Under the pieces are notes generated by a model, which was not told the origin of the DNA, searched no databases, and was given only the letters and a program-made list of their open reading frames with translations. DNA of 64,000 bases from Bradyrhizobium sp. 141 (GTDB lineage: Bacteria > Pseudomonadota > Alphaproteobacteria > Rhizobiales > Xanthobacteraceae). Positions 56,876 through 64,000 of this stretch are shown here, piece by piece. The translations under genes and the position numbers were made by a program. Position 1 is the first letter of the stretch. Each line of letters begins with the position of its first letter. The stretch lies in contig NZ_JADPKR010000103.1 of NCBI RefSeq assembly GCF_023074055.1, positions 289,661 through 353,660 of the forward strand. Direction: 5' to 3'.

Positions 56876-57913
56876 TCACTGCCGGAAGAAGCCACGCCGC
56901 GCGAACAGCGGCGCGGAGACGCTGGCGACCAGCAACGGATCGCAATGCAGCTCCTCGACGCGGCGCACCTCGTTGCTCGAGCCCATGATCAGCGGCACGC
57001 GCTGATGCAGGCTCTGCGCTGAAAGGTCGAGGATGCGCTCACGTCCCGTAGTGGCGGAGCCGCCGGCCTGCTCGATGATCATGGCCATCGGATGCGCCTC
57101 GTAGACGAGCCGCAGGCGGCCGTCGCCGTAGCCGGGACGCGCGTCCGAGGGATAGAGGAAGACCCCGCCGCGGGTGAGGATGCGATAGGCCTCGGCGACC
57201 AGCGAGCCGACCCAGCGCATGTTGAAATTGTGGTTGGCGGGCCCTTCGACGCCGGCGAGGCATTCGTCGACGAAGGCGCGCACCGGCGAATCCCAGTGCC
57301 GGCGGTTCGACGCATTGATCGCGAACTCCTCGCAGGCCTCGGCGATCTGGGCGCTGGCGCGCGCGAGGCGGAAGCAGCCCGCCTTGCGGTCGAACGTGAA
57401 GATGTCGACGCCCTCGCCGAGCGTCAGCACCAGGGAGGTCTGCGGGCCGTAGGTGACGAAGCCCGCCGCAAGCTGCGCCGAGCCGCGCTGATGGAAGGCG
57501 AGCGCGGGGTCGTCTGGGGCCGGCAGGATCGAGAAGATCGTGCCGACCGTCATGTTGATGTCGATGTTGGAGGAGCCGTCGAGCGGATCGATCGCGATAC
57601 AGATCTTGGCCTCGCGATCGCCGATCTGGGCCTCGCGCATCTCTTCCGAGGCGAGCGCTGCGACCGGCACCTTGCTGAGGCAGCGGCGCAGGATCGCATC
57701 AGCCTGCACGTCGAGATCGCGCTGGAGGTCGCCGTCGCTGTTGCGGCCAATGGTCAGGCCGGAGGCGTCCGCCAGATCTCCGGTGGCGATGAGGTCGGCG
57801 ATCTCGATGGCTGCCGTGGCGATGGCATCGACCGCGGCCGCCACTGCCAGCGCGTGAGGCGCGGTCTCTGAATACCGTTGAAGGTGGTCGTCCAGCCTCA
57901 ATTGCCCGGTCAT
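56876..57913 (-). CDS. cbbF: class I fructose-1,6-bisphosphatase
   Basis: ATG 57913 (MTGQLRLDDHLQ) is chosen; the frame to 57985 lacks family similarity. 345 residues with metal and substrate motifs ASEEMREAQ, DPLDGSSNIDINMTVG, and SVFLYPSDAR-like GGVFLYPSDARPGYGDGRLR. First gene of the operon, dephosphorylating fructose (and sedoheptulose) bisphosphate. Divergent from cbbR. Confidence 0.95.
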   Translation of the reverse strand: MTGQLRLDDHLQRYSETAPHALAVAAAVDAIATAAIEIADLIATGDLADASGLTIGRNSDGDLQRDLDVQADAILRRCLSKVPVAALASEEMREAQIGDREAKICIAIDPLDGSSNIDINMTVGTIFSILPAPDDPALAFHQRGSAQLAAGFVTYGPQTSLVLTLGEGVDIFTFDRKAGCFRLARASAQIAEACEEFAINASNRRHWDSPVRAFVDECLAGVEGPANHNFNMRWVGSLVAEAYRILTRGGVFLYPSDARPGYGDGRLRLVYEAHPMAMIIEQAGGSATTGRERILDLSAQSLHQRVPLIMGSSNEVRRVEELHCDPLLVASVSAPLFARRGFFRQ

Positions 57914-58006
57914 CTGCGCATCCCCTTTGCGGGCGCCGTATCCAGTTCCCTCCCCTCTGGAGGTCGGTACGGTCAGTCCCGGCATCAGGAGATTGACAGG
58001 GGCGGC

Positions 58007-58055
58007 TTAATAAGGAAAATTTCTAATCGTAATGAGCATCAAAGAATTTTCTTAT
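58007..58055. promoter_or_regulatory. AT-rich dyad between cbbF and cbbR, probable CbbR site
   Basis: ATAAGGAAAATTT (58010-58022) and GAATTTTCTTAT (58044-58055) are imperfect inverted copies in the otherwise GC-rich gap; the second arm lies in the first codons of cbbR. Position and AT content fit LysR-type autoregulation and activation of the divergent operon. Confidence 0.6.
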
Positions 58056-59009
58056 AATGGCCCTGGCCATGCGACGACCCAGCTCCGGCATCTGACGATC
58101 CGGCAGCTGCGCTCGCTTGCGGCGCTCTCGGCCAAGGGCAGCGTGACGGCGGCGTCCGGCCATCTCGGGCTGACCCAGCCGGCCGTGACCCAGCAGCTCC
58201 GGCAGCTGCAGGACCTCGCCGGCCTGCCGCTGGTGCAGCGGACCGGCGACGGCATGCTGCTGACGGAGGCGGGCAAGGAGGTGCTGACGCTGGCCGAGCG
58301 GGTCGAGGCCGCCATCATGGACTGCCAGGGCGCGCTCGACCTGCTTGCGGGGCGGACCGGCGGCGCGGTGCATCTCGGCGCGGTCTCGACCGCGAAATAT
58401 TTCGTGCCGCACGCGATCGCGGCGTTCTCCAAGCGGTACCCCAAGATCGAGATCAAGCTGACCATCGGCAATCGCGAGGAGATCCGCGAGGCCATGCACG
58501 GCTACGACCTCGATTTCGCGGTGATGGGTCGGCCACCGGCCGACGTCACGGTCGACGTCCGCCAGCTCGGGCGCAATCCGCACATCATCGTCGCGCGCAA
58601 GGGGCACTGGCTGGAGAAGGATTCCGGCCTCAACCTGACCGATCTCGTGCACGAGACCTTCCTCACCCGCGAGCCCGGCTCGGGCACGCGGACGCTGATG
58701 GAGGGCATGTTCCAGAAATCCGACCTCGAGCCGATCATCGGCATGGAGATGAGCAGCAACGAGACCATCAAGCAGGCCGTCATCGCCGGGCTCGGCATCG
58801 CCTTCATCTCGGCCCACACGGTGGCGCATGAGCTCACCGAGGGCCGGCTCATCGTGCTCGACGTCGCGGGCCTGCCGATCGTGCGGCAATGGTACGTGAT
58901 CCGCCGCAGCGACAAGGTGCTGCTGCCGCCGGCGCAGGCGATGTTCGATTTTCTGGGCTCGGAAGGCTCGAACTACCTGCCCGACGTGCCCGAACTCGGC
59001 GGACGATGA
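58032..59009 (+). CDS. cbbR: LysR-type regulator CbbR
   Basis: 325 residues: winged HTH in the first 70 (LTIRQLRSLAALSAKG, AASGHLGLTQPAVTQQLRQL), then an effector-binding domain (IKLTIGNREEIREAMHGYD, TFLTREPGSGTRTLMEG). Divergent position next to cbbF identifies it as the activator of the Calvin cycle operon, responding to metabolites such as ribulose bisphosphate. Start is the only in-frame ATG. Confidence 0.94.
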   Translation: MSIKEFSYNGPGHATTQLRHLTIRQLRSLAALSAKGSVTAASGHLGLTQPAVTQQLRQLQDLAGLPLVQRTGDGMLLTEAGKEVLTLAERVEAAIMDCQGALDLLAGRTGGAVHLGAVSTAKYFVPHAIAAFSKRYPKIEIKLTIGNREEIREAMHGYDLDFAVMGRPPADVTVDVRQLGRNPHIIVARKGHWLEKDSGLNLTDLVHETFLTREPGSGTRTLMEGMFQKSDLEPIIGMEMSSNETIKQAVIAGLGIAFISAHTVAHELTEGRLIVLDVAGLPIVRQWYVIRRSDKVLLPPAQAMFDFLGSEGSNYLPDVPELGGR

Positions 59010-59020
59010 TCCGCCCGCGC

Positions 59021-59113
59021 TCAGCTCAGCAGCTTCATGGCGATGGTCGCCGCCAGGATCAAGATGATCTGCAGCAGACGCTCGGTCGTGAAGATGCGGT
59101 TGAACGTGGTCAT
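59021..59113 (-). CDS. tiny membrane peptide (30 aa)
   Basis: The 30 residues MTTFNRIFTTERLLQIILIL, then AATIAMKLLS, contain a hydrophobic segment preceded by charged residues. No obvious ribosome binding site, but the sequence pattern (basic/polar head, single hydrophobic helix) fits a genuine small membrane protein. Convergent with cbbR. Confidence 0.4.
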   Translation of the reverse strand: MTTFNRIFTTERLLQIILILAATIAMKLLS

Positions 59114-59239
59114 CGCTTGCCCCGGGCGGCGTGAAGGAAATTTCGCTCGGCGCGTTGCTAGCACAGGCCGGCCGCGAGACAACTCCGTAATTGCCACGGG
59201 TGCCCGCCTGCCGCCGGCGCTCTGCGAGGGGACCGCACG

Positions 59240-60136
59240 TCATTCCCTCCCCGGCAGACGATCGATCCACCACGCAAGGCCGCGTGCGGCGCCCTCCTCG
59301 AATCCCACGAGCGGCAGACCTGCGGTCACTTCACGAAGGCGGCGGACGTCAGCGGCAAGGATCGGCTCGGCGTCGACACCCGTGGCGGCGACGGCGCCGA
59401 ACCTGACCAGATGGCGTGCTTTGAGGAGACCTGCGACATGCTCGATCACGCTGCGCAGACTGCGCGGTTCGCCGCTGGCGAGATTGACCGCGCCGGTGAG
59501 CTCGCTGCCAAGCACGGCGGCGATCATCTGCGCGAGGTCATCGACATAGACGAAATCGCGCAGCTGCCCGCCATGCGAGCAGCCGAATTCTTGTCCCGCG
59601 CGCAGGCTCCGGATCAGCGAGGGGATGAGGCGCGCCTGCGGCTCGTGCGGGCCGAACGGGACAAACACGCGGCCCCAGCTAGCGCCTGCCGCGATATAGG
59701 CTTCGGCCGTAGCGAGCTTGGCTTGTCCGTACAATGTCGTGGGATTGCATTGGCTGGTGCGTTCCTCGCATGGACCGCTCTGCGGTCCGTATTCGAGGCA
59801 GCTTCCGATGCCGAGGATACGGCGGGTGCCGCCGGCCCTCGCGCGCGCGAGCAGGTCGATGCTGGCCTCCGCCCAGAGCCGGTTGACGGGATCCTCGCGA
59901 TAGCGGCCCGGCCGGGCTTCCCAGGCGAGATGAACCAGATGCGTCGGACGCGCTACAGAGAGCGCGAGCCTGCGGCCGGCTTCGGTGAGCAGATCAGCCG
60001 CGTGCCACGACACGCCGGCCACCGCCGCTTGAGCCGAGCGCGCGATGCCATGGACCTCGAAGCCCCGACCGACCAGCGCGGGCAACAGCGCACGGCCGAG
60101 GAATCCTGACGCGCCCGTGACCAGCACCCGGCTCAT
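59240..60136 (-). CDS. NAD-dependent epimerase/dehydratase (nucleotide-sugar type)
   Basis: 298 residues: Rossmann motif VLVTGASGFLGRAL, LVHLAWEA, catalytic YGQAKLA with Tyr and Lys, and a C-terminal sugar-binding part (VNLASGEPRSLRSVIEHVAG). An extended SDR acting on a nucleotide sugar, most likely a 4-ketoreductase or epimerase. Its start overlaps the preceding 3,5-epimerase gene by four bases. Confidence 0.85.
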   Translation of the reverse strand: MSRVLVTGASGFLGRALLPALVGRGFEVHGIARSAQAAVAGVSWHAADLLTEAGRRLALSVARPTHLVHLAWEARPGRYREDPVNRLWAEASIDLLARARAGGTRRILGIGSCLEYGPQSGPCEERTSQCNPTTLYGQAKLATAEAYIAAGASWGRVFVPFGPHEPQARLIPSLIRSLRAGQEFGCSHGGQLRDFVYVDDLAQMIAAVLGSELTGAVNLASGEPRSLRSVIEHVAGLLKARHLVRFGAVAATGVDAEPILAADVRRLREVTAGLPLVGFEEGAARGLAWWIDRLPGRE

Positions 60137-60657
60137 GCGAGATGCGGCAGCGCGCGGTCGCGCGCGGACAGGATCGGATCAGGCAGCGGCCAGGCGATTG
60201 CCAGCGACGGATCGTCCCAGCGAATGCCGGAAGCGCCTTGCGCGTCATAGGGCACATCGATGCAATACATCAGCTCGGTCGCCTCGACGAGCGTCTGGAA
60301 GCCGTGCGCGCATCCGGCGGGGATGAACACGGCATTGCCGCGGTCGGCGGCGAGCTCGACCGAACACCATTGTCCATAGCTCGGAAGGGACCGGCGTAAA
60401 TCGACGATCACGTCGAAGGCACGGCCGGCAACGCAGCGCACCAGCTTGGCCTCCGGCCGGCCGGCCTGGTGGTGCAGGCCCCGCAGGGTGCCGGCGCGTT
60501 CGTTGCGGGACAGGCTGTGTTGCGCGAATTGCGTCGGCAGGCCCTGCGCCGCGAACGCCTCAGCGTCGAACAGCCGGGCGAAGAATCCGCGCGCGTCGGT
60601 CTCCGGCTCGATGCCGATTTCGACCACGCCTGGCAGAGCCAATGGAGTGAACTTCAT
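60133..60657 (-). CDS. rfbC: dTDP-4-dehydrorhamnose 3,5-epimerase-like protein
   Basis: ATG 60657 (MKFTPLALPGVVEIG) gives 174 residues. Motifs DARGFFARLFD, HSLSRNERAGTLRGLHHQ, AFDVIVDLR, and FIPAGCAHGFQTL match RmlC. The catalytic His (LRGLHHQ) and Asp (VIVDLR) are present. RmlC epimerises C3 and C5 of dTDP-4-keto-6-deoxyglucose. The rest of the Rml set (RmlA, B) is not in the window, so the exact sugar is uncertain. Confidence 0.82.
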   Translation of the reverse strand: MKFTPLALPGVVEIGIEPETDARGFFARLFDAEAFAAQGLPTQFAQHSLSRNERAGTLRGLHHQAGRPEAKLVRCVAGRAFDVIVDLRRSLPSYGQWCSVELAADRGNAVFIPAGCAHGFQTLVEATELMYCIDVPYDAQGASGIRWDDPSLAIAWPLPDPILSARDRALPHLA

Positions 60658-60818
60658 CTCAGCCCCCCGGCGCGGCCACGCGCGCACGCCGCCGTTGCGA
60701 ACATCCGTTCACCGAAACGCCTTTTGGGTTGCATCATGCGCAACGTTATCGGAATTTCCGTGGCTTGTGAGGATTCACTAACAGCCGCGGCACGACGGCA
60801 CAACGGGACGATCCATTC

Positions 60819-62051
60819 ATGGACAGGCATCTGTGCCGCTTTTGCGCGCGGGAGCTCGACGAGACCTTCGTCGATCTCGGCCTGTCGCCTCTCGCGAATT
60901 CCTTCGTGCCGCCGGAGCGGGCGGACGCCACCGAGCCGACCTATCCGCTGCACGCCCGTGTCTGCCGCGGCTGCGGGCTGGTCCAGCTTCCGCAATTCGC
61001 GCCTGCGGCCAACATCTTCGACCAGTATCTCTACTATTCGTCCTATTCCGAGAGCTGGCTGCGTCATGCGGAGCACTATGCCGCAGACATGATCGCCCGC
61101 GCCAAGCTCGGTACGGCGTCCGAGGTGATCGAGATCGCCAGCAATGACGGATATCTGCTGCAGTATTTTCAGCGCGCCGGCATCCGCGCGCTCGGGATTG
61201 AGCCGGCCAGCGGCCCTGCAGCGGCCGCCATCGCCAAGGGCATCCCGACCCGGACCTGCTATTTCGGCCGCGATACAGCCGCAGCGCTGCGCGCCGAAGG
61301 CCACAGGCCCGAGCTGATCGTCGCCAACAACGTGCTCCCGCACGTTCCTGATATCAACGATTTCGTCGCGGGCCTGCGCATTCTCCTGCCCGAGACCGGG
61401 CGCGCCACGCTGGAGCTTCCGCATCTGTTGCACCTGATCGAACAGATTCAGTTCGACACGATCTATCACGAGCATCTCTCGTACTTCTCGCTCGCGACCT
61501 TCGAGACGGTTTTTCGCGCACATGGCCTGCGCGTTTTCGACGTGGATGAACTGCCGACCCATGGCGGCTCGCTGCGCGTTCACGTCTGCACCGAAGCTGC
61601 GCTTCACATCTCCTCGCCCGCCCTCGAGGAATTGCGTCGGCGCGAGGCTGTCGCAGGGCTCGATCGGCCCGCGACCTACAGTGATTTTCAAGCGAAGGTA
61701 GCGGCCAAGCGCGAGACGATCCGCGACTTCCTCGTCGCGGCGCGGCGCGCGGGCAAGACGGTGCTGGCCTATGGCGCGCCCGCGAAGGGCAACACGCTGC
61801 TCAATTATTGCGGCATCACGCGCGAGCTGATTGCCTTCACCGTGGACCGCAATCCGCACAAGCAGGGCCTGCTGCTTCCGGGAACGCATCTGCCGATCCG
61901 CGATCCCGCCGCGCTGATCGCGGGCAGACCCGATTACGTCTTCATCCTGCCCTGGAATCTGAGGGACGAGATCATCGCCCAGCTGGCGGAGGTTCGCGCC
62001 TGGGGCGGACAATTCGTGGTGCCCGCGCCCGATCTCACGATCATACCGTGA
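60819..62051 (+). CDS. SAM-dependent C-methyltransferase (deoxysugar type)
   Basis: 410 residues in three parts. An N-terminal zinc-binding domain (HLCRFCARELDETFVDLG; VCRGCGLVQL, four Cys), a central SAM-binding domain (EVIEIASNDGYLLQYFQ, NNVLPHVPDINDF), and a C-terminal domain (YGAPAKGNTLLNYCGI, VDRNPHKQGLLLPG). This layout is that of TylC3/NovU-type 3-C-methyltransferases, which methylate a dTDP-4-keto sugar. Divergent from the epimerase pair; likely part of the same sugar pathway. Confidence 0.87.
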   Translation: MDRHLCRFCARELDETFVDLGLSPLANSFVPPERADATEPTYPLHARVCRGCGLVQLPQFAPAANIFDQYLYYSSYSESWLRHAEHYAADMIARAKLGTASEVIEIASNDGYLLQYFQRAGIRALGIEPASGPAAAAIAKGIPTRTCYFGRDTAAALRAEGHRPELIVANNVLPHVPDINDFVAGLRILLPETGRATLELPHLLHLIEQIQFDTIYHEHLSYFSLATFETVFRAHGLRVFDVDELPTHGGSLRVHVCTEAALHISSPALEELRRREAVAGLDRPATYSDFQAKVAAKRETIRDFLVAARRAGKTVLAYGAPAKGNTLLNYCGITRELIAFTVDRNPHKQGLLLPGTHLPIRDPAALIAGRPDYVFILPWNLRDEIIAQLAEVRAWGGQFVVPAPDLTIIP

Positions 62052-62065
62052 GCCATGGTTAACGA

Positions 62066-62275
62066 TCAGGCTGCCAGCGGAGCCGCGTAGTCCGCGCGCA
62101 ACGCGAAATAGGCTTCCAGCTCCGACAGTGCCCGTGCTTCCCAATCCCTCGCCTGCTCCAGCAGCGACCAGCTCTGGCCCGGGCGGAATGCAGCGGTCTG
62201 GCGATAGAGCGATGCGATGCCGCGATAGCGGCGCACGTTCTCCAGGATGGCGTGACCATTGATTTGGCCGTTCAT
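62066..62275 (-). CDS. small helical protein, paralogue of 46701-46913
   Basis: ATG 62275 (with AGGGAG upstream) gives 69 residues: ILENVRRYRGIASLYRQTAA, then RPGQSWSLLEQARDWEARAL and SELEAYFALRADYAAP. Shares the ENVRRYR-x-IASL and RP-x-Q-x-W-x-LL-x-QA pattern with the 46701 protein. Located after the methyltransferase gene on the other strand. Confidence 0.75.
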   Translation of the reverse strand: MNGQINGHAILENVRRYRGIASLYRQTAAFRPGQSWSLLEQARDWEARALSELEAYFALRADYAAPLAA

Positions 62276-62425
62276 GTCCGAAAACTCCCTCGTCATTCCC
62301 GCGGGAGAAATTGCGGCCAAATCTTTTTCGAAAAGTTAGCGGCGCACGGCAAGCTCGTGGATGGTTGCCGGACTGTTGCGCGCACGCAACGCGCAGCGTC
62401 CCACCGGGACGATTCCGAGAGCGAT

Positions 62426-62845
62426 TTATTGCGGATTCGTTGCCGCGCTCTCGCCCGGGGGCTTCAGCCCGCCGCGGCTGATGATCCTCATCGTCTCGCG
62501 GCAGAGATCGGCAAGGCCGATCAGCAGCACGGCGAGCAGGCAGAACAGGTTGATGGAATCGGTATTTGCGCTGGACAGGGCGTTGAACTCGAAAAAGGGC
62601 GGAATGAACGCCCACCACACCAGCGGGATGGTGAACAACGCGGCAAGCCCCGCCGCCGGCGTGCCCGCGACGATGCCGAGCACGAACAGGCCGGGCAGGA
62701 ACGCTGCAAAATAGAGTTTTGCGCCGAGCGCGACGCAGATGCCCTGAAGCACGGCCGACACGGCGACAACGACGCATCCGAGCAGAAACGCCTGCCACGA
62801 CCATGGCCGTACCCGCGGTACGCCAAACAGCCCCGCACGCCTCAT
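62426..62845 (-). CDS. DUF4118-like membrane protein
   Basis: 139 residues, four membrane helices: SWQAFLLGCVVVAVSAVLQG, LYFAAFLPGLFVLGIVAGTP, LAALFTIPLVWWAFIPP, INLFCLLAVLLIGLADLC. The order resembles the DUF4118 sensor domain of KdpD-like kinases, but no kinase domain follows, so it is either a stand-alone sensor-like protein or a remnant of one. Confidence 0.7.
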   Translation of the reverse strand: MRRAGLFGVPRVRPWSWQAFLLGCVVVAVSAVLQGICVALGAKLYFAAFLPGLFVLGIVAGTPAAGLAALFTIPLVWWAFIPPFFEFNALSSANTDSINLFCLLAVLLIGLADLCRETMRIISRGGLKPPGESAATNPQ

Positions 62846-63009
62846 CAGCCTCCCCCTGCCGCCCGTTACCCGGGCTCGCTTGAGACGAAAGTACTACAGC
62901 CGCAAGCAAACCGCGAGATGGAAATCGCATCCCCACGGGATTGGTAAACGAACCGCCTCGCACAATTGCGGGAGACATGGACGCTAGCTGGGATGCGCGT
63001 GTCCCGGAC

Positions 63010-63168
63010 AAGCTGCAACGCGTTGAGCGTTGCGGCGTAGAGCCGCGACCCAGGGCCACAGGGTAGGGCGCGCCAAGATGGGCCCCGGCTCTGCAGCGCA
63101 CCCCCCGGACGATGCTTCGCATCGCCGGGCCGCTGCGCTACGTCCGGGGCACGAGCGGAGAGTGTGGC
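63010..63168. repeat. dispersed repeat, copy 2
   Basis: Same blocks as 2590-2735 in the same order (ATGGGCCCCGGC, CTGCAGCGCACC, CGTCCGGGGCACGAG, GTGTGGCGCACG), with an insertion holding GGACGATGCTTCGCATCGCC. Confidence 0.75.
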
Positions 63169-63185
63169 GCACGTGCTCTCTCCCC

Positions 63186-63301
63186 GTCATTGCGAGGAGC
63201 CCTTGCGACGGAGTAATCCAGACTCTTTCCGAGGTGACAGACTGGATTGCTTCCGCCTTCGCCAGGGCTTCGGCGGACAAGTCGCAGCGCTCACAATGAC
63301 G
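63186..63301. repeat. palindromic repeat (CGTCATTGC...ACAATGACGG family), copy 2
   Basis: Starts CGTCATTGCGAGGAGCCC, ends CTCACAATGACGG; internal AATCCAGACTCTTTCC and CAGACTGGATTGCTTCC. Follows copy 2 of the first repeat exactly as copy 1 does at 2747. Confidence 0.8.
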
Positions 63302-63352
63302 GAGCAAGAGGCAGCCTCGCGATGCTCGAATGCACATCCCGACGTGCAGTGC

Positions 63353-63444
63353 CGTAGGGTGGGCAAAGCGAAGCGTGCCCACGTATCTTTCGCGGCCGAG
63401 AGAGATCGTGGGCACGGCGCAAGAGCGCCTTTGCCCACCCTACG
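63353..63444. repeat. palindromic repeat (CGTAGGGTGGGCAAAGC family)
   Basis: CGTAGGGTGGGCAAAG at the left and CTTTGCCCACCCTACG at the right are perfect inverted copies, with CGTGCCCACG and CGTGGGCACGG as an inner pair. Non-coding. Confidence 0.85.
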
Positions 63445-63540
63445 ACATCGAGCTTGTGACACGCAGTTTGACTCACAGACACGCCTTCGCATTCTCGCGG
63501 CTGGTTTCGCCCGAGCTTTGCTTGGTCGCTCCGCCCTCTT

Positions 63541-64000
63541 GAGCCAAGAGGGCGCAGGGAAGGCCGGGTGCCAGCTCGCACCCGCGGTCCGCTGCGCGAA
63601 ACGCACACACGCAGAAAGAACCGCACAGCAGCATACAGGTGGTGCCGAACACTCGGCCTTCCCTGCGCGATGGTCGGACGGCTTATGCCGTGCTCTCCCG
63701 GGAGCCGAACTTTCCTTCTGGCCTCCCTCGCCCCGCGAATTGGATGATGCAGTCTGCCCGGTTGGGCTCGCTCGCACCTTCGCGAAAGGCTTGACCGTAG
63801 CAACGACGGTCAGGACCACACGGTTTTGCCGTACGCGCGGTTCGCCATTTCGCCGCAGTTTTTCCAGCCCTGTCGACGGAGCCGGAAACTTACAGGCGAG
63901 ACGAACCTAGCAGCGCCGCTCGTCTGCACGAAGCCTCGGGCTCACAGGGACTACCCGCCCTGCCCGCACCTCTCGTGCCGACGCTGCCGCGTCCACCGCG
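63541..64000. repeat. probable conserved non-coding dispersed element, cut by the window edge
   Basis: The last 460 bp have no gene with a plausible start, signal or family, though long open frames exist by composition. Landmarks such as AGGGCGCAGGGAAGGCCGGG and its near-inverse CGGCCTTCCCTGCGCGATGG (63650s) suggest a large hairpin. From general familiarity with these genomes such blocks recur, but this cannot be verified here. Confidence 0.4.

Noticed and set aside
63164..63910. 248-codon frame at the right edge
   Set aside because: It runs through two palindromic repeats and has a composition unlike real proteins; treated as non-coding repeat sequence.

Overview
The window looks like a chromosomal segment of a Bradyrhizobium-type alphaproteobacterium (Nitrobacteraceae). 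Three things point there: high GC with matching codon use, a complete red-type form I Calvin cycle operon with divergent cbbR, and the palindromic intergenic repeats typical of this group (several families, at about 0.5, 2.6-2.8, 3.3, 8.3, 10.4, 11.8, 19.2, 41.2 and 63-64 kb). No rRNA, tRNA, prophage, insertion sequence or CRISPR array was recognised.

Layout. 0-25 kb is mostly housekeeping and general metabolism: a DnaJ-domain protein cut by the window edge, pdxH, an SDR, a CorA channel, an L,D-transpeptidase, an extensin-family protein, an acyl-CoA ligase, an MBL hydrolase, glutaryl-CoA dehydrogenase, RibB with a degenerate GTP cyclohydrolase II domain, a CPA2 antiporter, an aminotransferase, an aldo/keto reductase, a PhoD phosphatase, a nitronate monooxygenase and an EmrAB-like pump. 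25-46 kb is a stress-type region: many very small proteins, DUF4142-like secreted proteins, a PRC-barrel protein, a thiamine-diphosphate enzyme, a PAP2 phosphatase operon, a ribbon-helix-helix regulator, a lysine-rich histone-like protein, DegP and a universal stress protein. At its centre lies a giant soluble hybrid histidine kinase (33334-39630) with eleven 92-residue HAMP-type repeats, followed 13 bp later by a REC-PAS-HWE kinase. 47-49 kb holds a PAS-GGDEF-EAL protein. 49-59 kb is the operon cbbF-P-T-A-L-S-X-rpe with divergent cbbR. 59-63 kb is a small deoxysugar-type locus (epimerase, 3,5-epimerase, C-methyltransferase) plus two small genes. The last kilobase is repeats.

How it fits together. 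Ten sites, nearly all in front of small stress-type genes and one in front of the giant kinase, match or nearly match the GGAAC-N16/17-CGTT promoter of the alphaproteobacterial general stress sigma factor EcfG. The observed -10 is usually CGTT or GGTT. The inference is that most of the 25-43 kb region, together with the histidine-rich protein at 17.9 kb, is one EcfG regulon, and that the poly-HAMP kinase plus HWE kinase form a stress-sensing pair inside it. The repeat sequence strongly resembles that of fungal group III (Nik1/Os-1) osmosensing kinases.

All calls were made by reading the sequence. Start codons were chosen by ribosome binding site, signal peptide and family N-terminus, so several proteins are shorter than their maximal open frame.
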